Assembly: GCA_033816765.1 (NCBI GenBank)
Contig: CM066291.1
Location: 3,534,001-3,598,000, forward strand
From: Nothopassalora personata
Taxonomy: Eukaryota; Ascomycota; Dothideomycetes; Mycosphaerellales; Mycosphaerellaceae
DNA length: 64,000 nucleotides
Direction of reading: 5' to 3'
Below, piece by piece: positions 10,259-21,544 of the stretch. Every line of letters starts with the position of its first letter. Within the stretch, counting starts at the first letter, position 1. The notes beneath the pieces are model-generated. The model saw nothing but the letters and a program-made list of their open reading frames with translations. It made no database searches and was not told the origin of the DNA. Both the position numbers and the translations under genes were made by a program.

Positions 10259-12354
10259 GTTTTCTGGTCTGATCCCTTGAGACTGTAGCGCAAAACGCAT
10301 GTGAAAGATGTTGCCGGCTTTCAGACGCCCCTCCCAGAGGGCGTTATCACGAACAGCCTGCTTCAAGGATCATTAATGTTTCCACTACTGTGCACGCCGC
10401 TATATGTGGTGGTGCAGTAACCATTTGGTGGAGATTTATCGTCTTCTTGGTCCTCTTCCCTAGCGTCTACCTTCCATGGCCAGCCAATACGGCCCTCAGT
10501 CTGGACGGACGGAAACATGGACGAAGAAGACCTGGATCGACACAAACCCCTGCCTAGCAGGACATTGGAGTCTGCATCTTACTTACTGACGATGTACTTC
10601 CAGTCTGCTTCTGAGTAATGTCCGAAGTACATCAGACGAAGCGCTTGTTGGCTGCGCGCAGAAATTCATTGGCTGGCCACCCGAGTGTCAGCTTCTGAGC
10701 CTAGGACAAGGCCCACGACTCCATCTGCTTCACTGATCGCTGCTTCCACAAGATCTGTCTGATTGGCACAGTGCAGGATTCGGGATTGGCTTTGGACACG
10801 AGCGAGGTTCGGTACAAGCTATGATCAGTAGCAGAATTCTGAAAGACTTCATGCTCGCGACACGCACTAAGGCTTGACGAATGTTGGATCACCAGCACCA
10901 GATCGTCTATACTAGAGAGCGCTTTGTTTGTCTTGACAGGCTTGCTCGAGGTCCTTTTGACCTTTCCGCTACAGAGCAGAGCTTAATGCAAGAGGCAAAC
11001 CTATACCCAAAAGAGTGTGCAGCTTGAAACATTTGACAACAAGCTTGAAGCGTACTGAACGTCTGCATTGTGCCAGGCAGTAATCGTGCGCAGTGGATGC
11101 ACACTTATTCTGTTTTCCTAGCCTGCCTGACGTCTTGCTGTCTATCCCACTAACACCGACCTCGATTCCTCGCTGACTCGCCGCCTCTCGCTTTGGTGCA
11201 GTTGGCACAGTCCTGTTGGCAGCTAGGGCAAAAGTTTCTTCACACGCAGTCACCTCCTGGTCAGCCAAAGGCGCCGCGCCTTCTCTCATGCTTTGATGTA
11301 CTTGGCGTGCAGACGGTCCGAGACATCCGCTAGCTGTGGTTCCTGCTCCTCCTCCCCCTCCTCCTCCTCCACGTATAAGAAATTTTCGAGCGATGCAAGA
11401 CTGTCAAGCTCGGGAAAAGATCCTGAATCGTGCTGCCCTCCGCTTGCTCCAATGGCGCCCCAAGTCTTGGTGATTCTGATGGTCGTCCGGCCTGGAAGTA
11501 CACTCGAAGGCGAAGGACCGGCTTTGCCGTCATCCGTGACAGGTTTCCCTTGACGACTGCGGCGTGGCCTTGCAAGGTCATTTTGATGGTCGCTTTAGAG
11601 GCACGCGAGATCGAAGGTGATGCTCGATGCTGCGATGGCCTCAGCCGGGAAGGTGGAAGTCCTTGATAATCGAACTCATGGTGGCCTGAATGCGTATGTG
11701 AGTGCCTGCCGCAGTCAAGAAGGTCCTGCAATCAACTTACTGGTATTGCAGTATATCATCTATGAGAACCATTGACTTCTCACCAACTTACCCAAGCCGC
11801 AGGAATAGCCCATCTGGATTATCGCAGTTCAACCACACTCTCTCGAACCACGCCAAAGCTTATGAAGAAGCTGAGTGGCATGTAGTCAATTTCTGGTGAT
11901 GGGTTGTAAGTCCTCTCTTTCTATGCCCGATCATCCCGGTTGGTCGCAACGTCGGATCTCGCGTTTGTCAAGGGGCAGGCGACAGATTGGTAAAGATGGC
12001 TGGAGTTCAATTTAGTATGATACTTTGGTGCATTTGTGGCGCTCGAGTTGGGTTTGTGTTTTAATGTGAGGGAAAGGAAGAAGACGAAGTGGCGGAAAGT
12101 GCAACAGGCGGACCCTAGTCGACACCGCAGGGCCGTTTGCATGTGATGAACTCTAATTTGTAACCGGATATGGCACCACATCACCCTTAGGGAAAACACT
12201 GTCCGCGTCTACTCTGATGCTCTCTGAAGGAAGGACGAAAGGCGAGTGAAATGTTCCTCGCCTAGCAATGGACTCATCCATCCTCTTCGGCCTAATTCCC
12301 AGGCTTGGAAGTGTCACACTCCACCCAGCCTAGGTCATTTGTGTATCTGGCCAC
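10259..12354. other. Gene-poor stretch with unresolved fragments
   Basis: Apart from a possible terminal exon near 11.3-11.6 kb, I find no complete gene in this 2.1 kb. Several short open frames overlap on both strands without splice logic or family motifs. Confidence 0.4.
11286..11594 (-). CDS. Possible 3' exon of an unrecognised gene
   Basis: On the minus strand one frame stays open from 11594 to a TGA at 11286. Its last 80 or so residues have coding-like composition: GRTTIRITKTWGAIG, then SFPELDSLASLENFLYVEE, a run of acidic residues, and SDRLHAKYIKA at the end. There is no ATG, so it would have to be a terminal exon joined to upstream exons that I could not place. It could also be a relic like its neighbours. 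I recognise no family. Confidence 0.28.
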   Translation of the reverse strand, partial: SDHQNDLARPRRSRQGKPVTDDGKAGPSPSSVLPGRTTIRITKTWGAIGASGGQHDSGSFPELDSLASLENFLYVEEEEGEEEQEPQLADVSDRLHAKYIKA

Positions 12355-12967
12355 TCACTTGGAATCCGACTTGTTGCCTTCTTCCATGTGGAACTTCCTC
12401 ACGTATAGCCTCAGGACCTCCAGGTTTGCCATACTCGTCAGCCTGTCCAAGGCCGTTTTATGAGCTTCGCGGAATTCCTTCGACGAGCTGGGACATCCTC
12501 TTCTGCTGAAGTCGAAGTAAATGCTCAGTCGCACAGAAGGCTCGCTCTTGACCTACTGCATAACCTCTAAACCACCTCCACATGACGATCTGGACCCGCT
12601 GCTGCTGGCCACTAATCCACACAAAATCGCCTGTTATCCCTTGACGGATGTAGAGCGGCAGTTGTTAGCTCCAACTTCCTCTGAATCTCACTTTGGGTAT
12701 CCCGGAGGCAAATGGTGTGTTTTATTTGCTTAATTACCTTTTCGCTGTACTCTCCTCTAAATTGTTGGCTGACTAGGAGGAGGTAGATTTCGGAGTATTT
12801 GTGCTTCATACCCGGTATGGACACTTGCTAATGGCCTGTTGAATGACTCTGCTATGGCACGGAAGGAAGTCGTAGACCGCGTTGCGTAGCCATGCTGGGA
12901 AGTTGAAGAAGCGGAATGGCTTTTGGACTTGTATGCTTCTTTCAGCATTCTCGACCTTTGCTTTCAT
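12355..12967 (-). pseudogene. Decayed F-box-like gene (relic 1)
   Basis: The N-terminal part, from an ATG at 12967, contains the F-box-like signature QKPFRFFNFPAWLRNAVYDF in one frame. The sequence then continues in another frame with YSEIYLLLVSQQFRGEY, as in many fungal F-box-like proteins (a family of LPxELRxxIY type). Farther downstream a third coding-like piece (REAHKTALDRLTSMANLEVL ... FHMEEGNKSDSK) reaches a TGA at 12355. At least one frameshift separates the parts near 12830; an intron may also be present (GTAATT at about 12747). It is the left member of a tandem pair with the fragment at 13041-13277. Decay is inferred from the frames; the family is recognised by motif only. Confidence 0.6.
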
Positions 12968-13040
12968 ACTTCCGTTGCTGCGTAGATCTGCGAATGTGGA
13001 AAGCCTGAGGGACCGACTTCCGATTACACGGAGTGTCGTT

Positions 13041-13277
13041 CTAGGAGTCAGCAAGCACAAGTCCTTCCACCTTTGCGCTTTGATCTCTCATCAAACTTCC
13101 TGTCATTTCGAACATCAGCGGTTGATCTAGGTACGAGACACAATATGCGCAGTCATCGTCGGCTCGCTGAATGATTCTGCCTCGACCTGGAAGAAGGTCG
13201 TAGATGGAGTCTCTCAGCTCTGCTGGTAGGGCGAAGAATCGGAACGGTTTCGCAACGTCAATATGTCCCGCTGCCAT
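13041..13277 (-). pseudogene. N-terminal fragment of an F-box-like gene (relic 2)
   Basis: Starts at an ATG at 13277 and carries VAKPFRFFALPAELRDSIYD followed by LLPGRGRIIQRADDDCAY. This aligns with the start of the neighbouring relic (QKPFRFFNFPAWLRNAVYDF, then LPCHSRVIQQA), so the two are a tandem duplication. Only about 79 residues are open before a stop at 13041, right where the next copy begins, so this copy lacks its body. Confidence 0.6.
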
Positions 13278-13495
13278 CTTGGTGCTGTGGCAATTACACA
13301 AAATTTTGTGTACATAACCGTTTGCGTGTAGTAAAGGAGAAGCGCGCGAAGTGCAGTGGCGAAAAGTCTGGCGCAGAACCTGGTCACGGCCCGCTGTTCC
13401 GTTTGCATGTGAACACGATCGTTCTTTCCTTCATTTTGGGCGTAGATAAACCATACATTGACAACAAACCGCACTTTATTAAGGAGAAGCCCGTA

Positions 13496-14514
13496 TCAGA
13501 TCAAGCTACAATCCAGTTCTTGGACGCTCCCATCATCATTAAACTTAAGCGGCTGGAAAATATGCCCGCCAAACCCAGTCCTGGGTCCACCGGGCACACT
13601 CGTCGAATGCCACACATAGCTCACCTCCTTCGTGCTCGGATCCGTAAGTGGCAGAACTCCCTCAACCTGCCCATCACAACTATACCCCGAAATAATCTGC
13701 CTCGTCCACGGCCCCTGCCAGTTCCTAGCTCTGTAGATGAGCCCAATAGACCCGTTGCAATAGCCACACGTATCAGAGGCGGAGACGTAGTACCATCCAT
13801 TACGTTGGAAGAAGTCGGGGGATTCCGCTTGCTCGTCGATCAGGTCATTCTCAGCGGACCGCACAGGATAGGAGGTGAGGGTAGTGTTTTGGTAGTTCGA
13901 GGTGAGCTCGGAGATGTGTAGGCCTTGGAAGATTGGTGGCCAGATGGAGCCTGCGCGGGGGTCGTGGAAGTTGAGAGCGCCGAAGATGAGGTAGCCGGTT
14001 CCGTGGGGCAGGGTGGTGACGGTGTGGTCTGAGGGCTGGAGGCTGGTGAATTGAGGGTCGATTGCGGCGGGTTGAGAAAGGTGAAGGGTCCGGAGGGAGA
14101 GGTGGAGGTGGCGACCACGTAGCCGGAGGAGCCTGCGTTGGCCCAGAGGACGTATTGCTTGTTTTGCTCGTTGTACACGATGTGGGGTCGGCCGTAGCCG
14201 CCATTGTCATGGTAGGGTGGTATGGACTCCGGATCCCAGAGGAAGCCGTTGAAGGTCCAATTTTCGAGGTCGTTGGAGCGGTAGGATTTGACGCCGAAGG
14301 CGTGGCCTTGTATCGAGAAACTGTTGCCGTAGAGGTAGTAGGAGCCATTGAAGAAGTTGACCTTGCTGCCGTAGGCATCAATTTGGTTGCCATCAACGTC
14401 GAATAGCAGGCGGCGAGTGTTTGTGAATGTGATTTCGCCAGCTTTTGAAGAGCCGTAGGTGCTCTGAGCTGTAGCGATGCCAAGAAGGCCCGTCAACAGG
14501 ACAGACTTGAACAT
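13496..14514 (-). pseudogene. Secreted GH43 family glycosidase (galactanase-like) with one frameshift
   Basis: The start at 14514 gives the signal peptide MFKSVLLTGLLGIATAQS. The body has GH43 features: IDAYGSKVNFFNGSYYLYG (catalytic-base region), KSYRSNDLENWTFNGFLWDP, GRPHIVYNEQNKQYVLWANA, and the general-acid region QAESPDFFQRNGWYYVSAS. The layout resembles GH43 subfamily 24 exo-beta-1,3-galactanases. The N-terminal half reads in one frame up to FTFLNPP and the C-terminal half continues in another from AIDPQFTSLQPSDHTV; the switch needs a single missing base at about 14065-14072, next to a CCC run. Apart from that the approximately 340-aa length is normal and no other stop occurs. It is therefore either a very young pseudogene or a sequencing error. 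Confidence 0.82.
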
Positions 14515-14724
14515 GATGCACAAAACAAAACACTGAGCTTCCTACCAAGCAAGACTCAAGAGTTCTTGTCCTACCTTATACATCTGCTTACTTCGGGTCC
14601 AGGTTCCAGCACTATCACTGCCCTCACCAGCGGAATCTGACTGCTTCACCCGGACAGTGAGATCCTCGGATGCGAGCGGGCAGCCCTAAGTCTCACGGGG
14701 GGCCGTGGTTTTGTATTGTATACT

Positions 14725-15480
14725 TCAACCATACACAAGGCTCTCACAAAGTGGAGTGCTGGACATGATGCTGTATGCAGGTAAAATCTGGAGAATGTGG
14801 CCTGCAGGCGGCCTCGCTAGCGCGCATCCAGTGCGGGTTGGAAGGTGGGAAAGGATATTGTGGGGATGGGGGACCACATGGCACTTCAGCCAGCAGATTT
14901 GCTCGTGCTCTTTCATACTGAAGCTGTGGATTACATATCGTACAGAATCAAGCTGATTTGAGGTGTCGAATCTTTGAAGCCAACGCATTGCCGAAGCATG
15001 GTGAGTCATTCTACTGTAAAGTCGAAGTGCCTTGGCGATGAATTCGGTGGCAAATGCATCGCCTTGCTCGATGGCGATGTGATCCACCAGGGATATGGGA
15101 AGCATACCACGGAGCTTGTCTGGTGGATGTCCATGCGCCACTACCGAATGTCTGTGAGCCAGTTATGCAGGTACAACCCGCGAGCCAGGATTGCTGGTGG
15201 CGCCAAGTAATAGAACATACATTTTGCTTGCCCGTATCCTTTGTTGAGCAGATGCTGGCCTGTGATGTGGATGTTGTCGAGTTCACAGATCTATTCCTGC
15301 TGAAGCGGCGCACGGTGGCCATTCCCTGGCCCGCTGCCTACTGTGGTTACAGTATCCCTCCAGAGCTGGAAGTAATAGCGTAGCACATGCAGCTTATGCT
15401 GACGGATATACTGCGACCAACATGCTGCTGTGAGTCGTTCAAAGGAAGGGTCGGAACTAGAGCATCCTCAGGACTTTAGC
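14725..15480 (-). CDS. Unresolved minus-strand gene, probably multi-exon
   Basis: Three coding-like stretches follow one another on the minus strand: SSDPSFERLTAACWSQYIRQ... ending near RDT; ICELDNIHITGQHLLNKGYG; and AHGHPPDKLRGMLPISLVDH...RLYSRMTHHASAMRWLQRF. The first two share a frame but are separated by a TAG at 15291-15293, which a 60-bp intron (GTAACC..AATAG) would remove. The second and third can be joined by a GTATGT..GGTAG intron. I could not place a start codon, and the 5' end overlaps the stop of the small gene at 15457-15779. I recognise no family. It may be a real gene with an upstream exon I missed, or a relic. Confidence 0.35.
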
Positions 15481-15779
15481 CACGGCATGCCGAGCTTCGT
15501 TGAGATCTTTGTCAGTCCCATCCTGATGAGCGAGCTTGACTGTTGCATGGAGCTCAAGCAGGTCCTTGGCACGACTCAGGTCGGGATCCTCATTCTGCTT
15601 GTCCTTTGTGATGGTGCCGTTGACCTCAGGAGATGGCTCCGGTCGCGCGGATACCAGAGCAAGTGCGGCATTTGGGTCCTGTCAAGTCGATTAACACGAG
15701 TCGTCAAGCGCACGACTCTCACGAGACTCACGCAGACTTGCAGAGACGTCAGGTCTGATAGTAGCTCGGCGACTCTCAT
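15457..15779 (-). CDS. Small uncharacterised protein, 89 aa
   Basis: Two exons, 15779-15732 and 15678-15457, with a 53-bp intron (GTGAGT..GACAG) splitting in phase 0. The protein runs MRVAELLSDLTSLQVC then DPNAALALVSARPEPSPEVN and ends with a charged, probably helical part: LSRAKDLLELHATVKLAHQ, KDLNEARHAVAKVLRML. The ATG follows a pyrimidine-rich leader. The composition and splice fit make it a credible gene although I cannot name the family. It points away from the SRm160-like gene, with about 300 bp between the starts. Confidence 0.6.
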
Positions 15780-16077
15780 CGTTTGCCAAGTGGTGCTCGT
15801 TCGCTTGAAGGAATGGAATAATGAGAGGGAGAAGCGGGCAGCTCACGGGAGTTGGGGAGGCCCAAATCTGCTGCGACGACGTCTCCAGTTGGCTTTTGGT
15901 ACAGTATTACAACACACAAGGCTCTGTATTGCGTGATTCTGCTCCCTGCAACAGCAATAGCCAGGGGAGGTGTCGGTGCGTGGAGTGGGTGGGTGAATGC
16001 ACGAAGCGCAATTCCACCCCTCGGCTTCTTTGTTCCTCTTCACACGACTTCTCTTACACTCCTCCCAACTACCCAAG

Positions 16078-17607
16078 ATGTCGGCGGCACTCAAAACATC
16101 CGCCGAAGCAAAGGCGATGCGTACGACCAAATACCCTCCACAATTTCAGCAAAAAGTTGACATGGCCAAGGTCAATCTCCCGGTCATCAAGAAATGGGTA
16201 TCCGATGAGGTGGCTAGGCTGCTCGGCAGCGACGACGACGTGGTGATAGAGATGATCTTCAACATAATCGAAGGCAGCAAGTCACCAAACATCAAGCAGC
16301 TACAATACGACCTTACTGGCTTTCTCGACAAGGACGCGCCGTCGTTCTGCCTCAACCTATGGAAGCTCTGTCTTGACGCGCAGGACAGCCCTAATGGCAT
16401 TCCAAAGTCGCTCCTCGAAGCGAAGAAGCTGGAGCTTATCCAAGAGAAGGTGAGCCCAGCCCAGCACTTGCAGAGCAAACGAGAATGGACAGATACTGAC
16501 GCCGAACAGCTTGCCGAAGATCGCGCCCGTGAACTAGCAGAGGAGAGACAGCGGGAAGAGCGAGAGCGTGAACGAGAAATGGCAAGAATACGGGACAGAG
16601 AGCGAGGATCTCGTGCAAGAGGAGGACGAGGAGGCGGACGGCCTGGTCGCGATAGAGGGTCGCGCTCCCCACCGCCGAGACGGCGTGAAGGGCCAGCACG
16701 GCTGGATAGCTATGTGCCGGGACGCCGCATTAGGGGCAGAGACGAGCCACCGCGGCGACGACGATCACCTTCATACGGAACATCACCTTCGCGGTCGCGC
16801 TCTCCACCAAGACGTCGGAGGCGGCGCAATTCGTCTTCGGACATCAGTAACAAAGCAGATGACAGTCGGAGAACACGCTCACCATCGCCTAGGAGACACC
16901 GCCGGTTGCCGTCCACGAGCGACGATCGCTCACCACCTCCGAGGTACGTATCGAAGGACGCACAGTGGCTTAGGCAGTGGTTGCATGCTCGCGAGGCGCT
17001 TCGTGCAGTATCTTGCTCCAGCATCTACTTATGTGCTGGGACACTACTGCGACCTCCAGGTGTATGGAATGGCTAATACGTTCTGAGTAGACGCCGACGT
17101 CGCTCTCCGTCGCGTTCGAGATCTCCGCCGCGCAAGCGCCAGAGCAGGTAAGCAAAGGCCCCGTCGCTCCGTAGTGCTTCACTCGCTAATAGTCGTGCTC
17201 AGACTCGGTCCTGGCGATCTGATGTCAAACAAGAAAGATCGTTTGGATGCACCACGACTCAGCCGCGAAAGCTCCGAACCTGCAGATGGTGATGCGAAGC
17301 CAGACGAGGTGGGTGAGCGTGACTGATCAATACCCTCTGCATATATACACTGTAGCACCAACAGTCTACATTAATGACAAGAACGACTTGGGCCCGCGAG
17401 CGAGTCACTCTCAGCACTGGCTGTCGCTAACATTCTCAGTATCACCAAGCCGTGAAAGCACCCAGTCTCCATAAAAAGAACGCCCTCCGCGGTGCCAGTG
17501 CGCCGAATCCGCTCAGAGTATCCCGCGAAGAGCTCGAAGCACGTCTGTCAGTGGCGAAAGCTGAAGCCAAAAAGCGAAAAGACAGCGCCACACAACCTCC
17601 AACATGA
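16078..17607 (+). CDS. PWI-domain SR-rich splicing factor (SRm160/SRRM1-like)
   Basis: Five exons: 16078-16449, 16510-16943, 17091-17147, 17203-17308, 17440-17607; 378 aa. Introns end in CAG or TAG and carry good branch sites (TACTGAC, GCTAAC). Residues about 1-125 form a PWI fold, a nucleic-acid-binding helical domain (motifs VNLPVIKKWVSDEVARLLG, IIEGSKSPNIKQLQYDLTGF, FCLNLWKLCLDAQ). Next come a Glu/Arg-rich helix and a long Arg/Ser region with SRSPPPRR and SPSRSRSPP repeats. The end (VSREELEARLSVAKAEAKKR) is again helical. SRm160 couples exon-junction marking to splicing and 3' processing in nuclear speckles. Intron 1 is 60 bp with no stop in frame, so its retention would only add 20 residues. 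Confidence 0.9.
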
Positions 17608-18249
17608 AGGTCAAGGTAGGGAAAGGTTCTCTCATTATCTGTGGCGTTCGAGCAGGGTGTTGCGTGGGTTGGGTAAGGGATCATGAAGCCATGATAGGTG
17701 ACGGTGGTCCTCAGGGCGAGCTTCGTCGTCGGAGGCGCTCAAAGGTTGCTGCCAGCATGATTGTGGCTGCGACAGTGTAAAGACAGATGCTACAGCCAGA
17801 GCAGCTCGCAGGATTGACCGTGATTCACATCTTGGTACAGCAAAACGGACGGGACTACTGAGGCATTGCAATCGTGAAAGCTGGGACGTACCGCTTCCGA
17901 GCTCATGCCAAGCTGAGGCATCTTTGATTGGCGGGGGCAGAGAGCCTACTCGTATATACCGGATAGCACCTAGATATGAAGAACTGCACTCTCCACTGTC
18001 ATGTGAGAATCGATACTCCGATGGCATATCACTTCACGCTTTTAGTGACTTTGTAATGGATCGATGGCCAACTGTTGGCCGAGACGGAGAGCGCCTCCGC
18101 ATGTTGCTTGCCCGCAACGCGCCTATCCTCCTGATCACATCATAACAGAGCTGCGATAGGCAGCCGGGCATTCGACCCTGCAATCCTGTGCCATTGAGTG
18201 AGTTCACCATCTTCCTTTTCCCATTTCCATCTCTTCTGTCACGTCAAAC
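17608..18249. other. Intergenic region
   Basis: About 640 bp between two plus-strand genes. Nothing beyond short overlapping open frames is visible; the last 60 bp before 18250 are pyrimidine-rich, as in fungal promoters. Confidence 0.5.
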
Positions 18250-20095
18250 ATGATGGAGAAGTCACTACCCACGGCCAACGAGCGTCGAGCTGCACGACCA
18301 GCAACAAAACACCACAAAGCCTGGCAATATGCCTTGCTCGCCGCGTCTCTCGTCCTCCTCGCCTTCAACGGCACCAGACTTTACTACCACATCCCACATT
18401 TCCTAGACCACCTCTCCGGGTCCGACAAGGCATCCTCCGCGTCGGAGTCGAAGCAATGCCACCAGCTCCCCGCCCTCTGGCCTTCGAAGGAAGACAACAA
18501 AGTCGAAGAAGCCTTCGACTACCTCTTCACCCCAACCTTCGAAAACGCCTCCATCCTCCGCCTCTCCGGCGCCGTCCGTATTAAAACCGAATCTTTCGAC
18601 GACCTGGGCAAGATCGGCGAAGACCCTCGCTGGGACGTCTTCTACCCCTTCCGCGAGTACCTCGAAGCCACTTTCCCACAAATCCACAAAACTCTCAAGT
18701 TCGAAAAGGTTAATACGCATGGGCTGGTGTACACATGGGAGGGGAGTGATGCGGCCAAGAAGCCGGTGGTGATTATGGCGCATCAGGATGTTGTGCCGGT
18801 GGACGGGGACACGGTGGACTCGTGGACGCATCCGCCATTTAGTGGGTACTATGACGGGAAGAGAGTTTGGGGGAGGGGAGCGAGCGATTGTAAGAATCAG
18901 CTTATTGGGGCTATGGAGACGGTTGAGACTTTGATTGGCGCAGGGTGGAAGCCGAGGAGGACGGTTGTGCTCAGCTTTGGCTTTGATGAGGAGTCTTCTG
19001 GGCAGCAAGGGGCTGGACATCTCGCGCCGTTCCTGCTGGAACGATATGGAAAGGCTGGCGTTGCGGCTATTGTGGATGAGGGGATGGGGTATGCGCAGGC
19101 TTTTGGACGGGGCTTCGCGGTCCCGGGCGTGGGTGAGAAGGGACATAGTGATGTTGACATTGTGGTGAGAACACCTGGTGGACATTCGTCTGTGCCGCCG
19201 GACCATACGAGTATTGGGATTCTGTCGGAGATCGTTACAGCGATCGAAGCACAGCAGTACCCTACCTACCTCAACAAGGAGAACCCCTTCCTAGAATTCC
19301 TGCAATGCAGCGCAGAACACTCGCCCGACTTCCCCAAGAAACTCAGAAAACTCCTCGGATCCCGCAGCAAGTCCCTCGCCAGCGGCCGGGACGTCAAGAC
19401 TTGCAAACACAAGGACCACCTCGCCATCGAAGCCGCCAAGATCTCCGCAGAGTCCAAATACCTCATGCAAACCTCCCAAGCCGTAGACATCATCAAAGGC
19501 GGCAAGAAAACCAACGCACTCCCCGAAACCGCCCAAGTCACAGTGAATCACCGCATCAACATCGGCGACGAGCCCGAAACGGTGTGGAAGCACCTCGAGC
19601 ACCTCACTGGGAAGATTGCAAAGAAGTATAACCTTACCCTTCACGCTTTCGATGGCGAAAGGGAAGCTTACAACGCTATCTCCCTTTCCCATAGGGACAC
19701 GACGCTCCGTGTCGCTCCTGTCAGTCCGACGGATGTTGATGTTGTATCTCCTTATGCTGTTATTGCGGGCACGATTCGGGCGCTGTATGGGGAGGATACG
19801 GTTGTTGCTCCGGCGCTTATGACGGGGAATACGGATACGAGGTATTACTGGTACGTATGAACACAGTCATGCGGATTTGTGTGGATGCTAACGTGGTCAT
19901 CTGTTTAGGGACCTCACGAAGAATATTTTCAGATTCGGCCCGGGGTATGTGAATGAGCCGGAGGGCAGGGATACTGGACTGCCGGGAAACATTCATACGG
20001 TGGATGAGTATGTGCCGGTTAGTAACCATTTGAAGGTTGTCAGGTGGTTTTGGCTGTTTTTGAGGAATTTGGATGAGGCGGAGTTGGAGGTGTGA
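18250..20095 (+). CDS. Vacuolar carboxypeptidase S-like M20 metallopeptidase
   Basis: Two exons, 18250-19850 and 19909-20095, with a 58-bp intron (GTACGT..TTTAG, branch GCTAAC) that rebuilds RYYWDLTKNIFRFGP; 595 aa. The N-terminus is cytosolic, followed by one signal-anchor at about residues 27-45 (WQYALLAASLVLLAFNG), the type II topology of yeast Cps1, which enters the vacuole by the multivesicular body route. The zinc-site motifs of M20 peptidases are visible: VVIMAHQDVVPVD, GRGASDCKNQLIG, SFGFDEESSGQQGAG, then the dimerisation domain with GGHSSVPP and the C-terminal NTDTRYYW and GNIHTVDEYVP with its metal-binding His. Expected to release C-terminal residues from peptides, feeding amino-acid recycling. 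Coding frame intact. Confidence 0.92.
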
Positions 20096-20400
20096 GCGCA
20101 AAGTGTTAGCATGGGATGTGAAGGGGGTAAAACCGGTGGGTGGGGAAATGACAGCGGTGCGATATTTGGGAGATGAGATTGAGATGGCGATGGGAGTTGA
20201 GTACACGGCAGATGCTGCGCCGTGCCTGAATGGCAGCAACGTGGCACAGAGCCAACCGATCGGCCCTCGCTCTGAGAGCAACCAGTCAAAGGATCTTCAC
20301 AACAGTGGACCCCCGCAAATCGGACTTCACCTCACCTCATCATCCCAGGTCAAAGATCAGCCAATGTCTTTCTAACATCACGACCATCATCATCACTATG

Positions 20401-20966
20401 TCCCACCCTGACATCTTCCCCTTCTTCTTCTTCTCTCTCCCTCGTGAACTCCGCGACCTGATCTACCCACATTGCCTCACAACGGTCTACCTCCCCATCA
20501 TCCTCCCCAACGCCCTCAGCTTCCGCATCTACAAATATCCACATCCCCACCTCTTACGCGTCAACCATCGATCCGAGACCGAGCTTCTTCGCGATACCGC
20601 AAGAGGACACACCTCGCTCAAAATCTACCACGCCGCCACACCCGTACACTGGACTCCCCCGCAAAATCCGCCCCAGGCCTCGAACCCATCCAGAACATCA
20701 CCCTCAACACCGGCTGCCGGCACATCCTCGATGCTACAGCGCAACTACATACCCACGACGACGACTAATGGACCGCAGAAGTTTCTCGACCGAACTCGAT
20801 TCCACACAGATCGGCAAAGCTATCTCGTACCATATCACTCTCACCTCGGGGAAACTTCCGCGCGGGAATTTTCGAAGCTGCGATCCACTGGACTGTCATG
20901 TGGATAGGAGTGATCGTTTCGGAGGCAATTGGGCATTTTCTTTGGGCCTCGTGGACATTTGCTTAG
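20401..20966 (+). pseudogene. Decayed F-box-like gene (relic 3)
   Basis: Begins MSHPDIFPFFFFSLPRELRD and continues LIYPHCLTTVYLP, the LPRELRDLIY signature of fungal F-box-like proteins. The frame holds to LKIYHAATPVHW at about 20655. Coding-like sequence then continues in another frame (GLEPIQNITLNTGCRHILDA) and meets a TAA at about 20766. After the stop the same frame goes on with FEAAIHWTVMWIGVIVSEAI to two stops near 20966. One frameshift and one internal stop are needed, so I call it a relic. A short coding gene that simply ends earlier is the alternative. Confidence 0.55.
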
Positions 20967-21544
20967 TAGGTGGGAGGTTGAGAAAAGGCGGGTTGTTAGA
21001 GTGGCGGGGAATTGGGTGCCAGGAGGCGAGAGAATGTGAGCCTTAAGTTGCGCGTCGCTGGTGGATTGATGTGGTAGGGGGTTGGGGGTTTGCTGACTGG
21101 TTCTGAGTAGGTTAATTCTGGGAGGGACGTAGGGGGGGGGGGATTTGAGAATTCTGCTTGCCGCGCCGCGCATGTGATGGGGCTCCGAGCTGCCGTTGAG
21201 ACTGGAGGTCGCCGTCGTGCTTCGATCTCTCGGTGCCCGTACTGAGCTTCACGCTGGGCGCGTGTCGGTGCACAGCTAGTAATCTAATACCTGGATGACT
21301 ACCGGACTATGAAGTGCTGATTGGCCGATTGTTTCATCCCTGAGAGCACACTGCTGCTAGTAGCTTGCGGGAGGCCCTTAATTTTCGCAAACCCGTTGCA
21401 CTCGATTCTCCCCTTCTCGCGAAATAAATCATATCAACGTCTTGTCCAAAAGCTGTGTACACAACAACACCTTCTCCGAACACAGTGCTCTCAGCTCATC
21501 ACCTCAAAGCACAACATAACACAACACGACATCACATCACAACC
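20967..21544. other. Intergenic region with a G10 run
   Basis: Contains a run of ten G near 21131. The final 80 bp before 21545 are CA-rich with repeated CACAAC/CATCAC elements, typical of a highly expressed fungal leader. No gene seen. Confidence 0.45.

Noticed and set aside
18403..19206. A 267-codon minus-strand frame
   Set aside because: Antisense shadow of the M20 carboxypeptidase.
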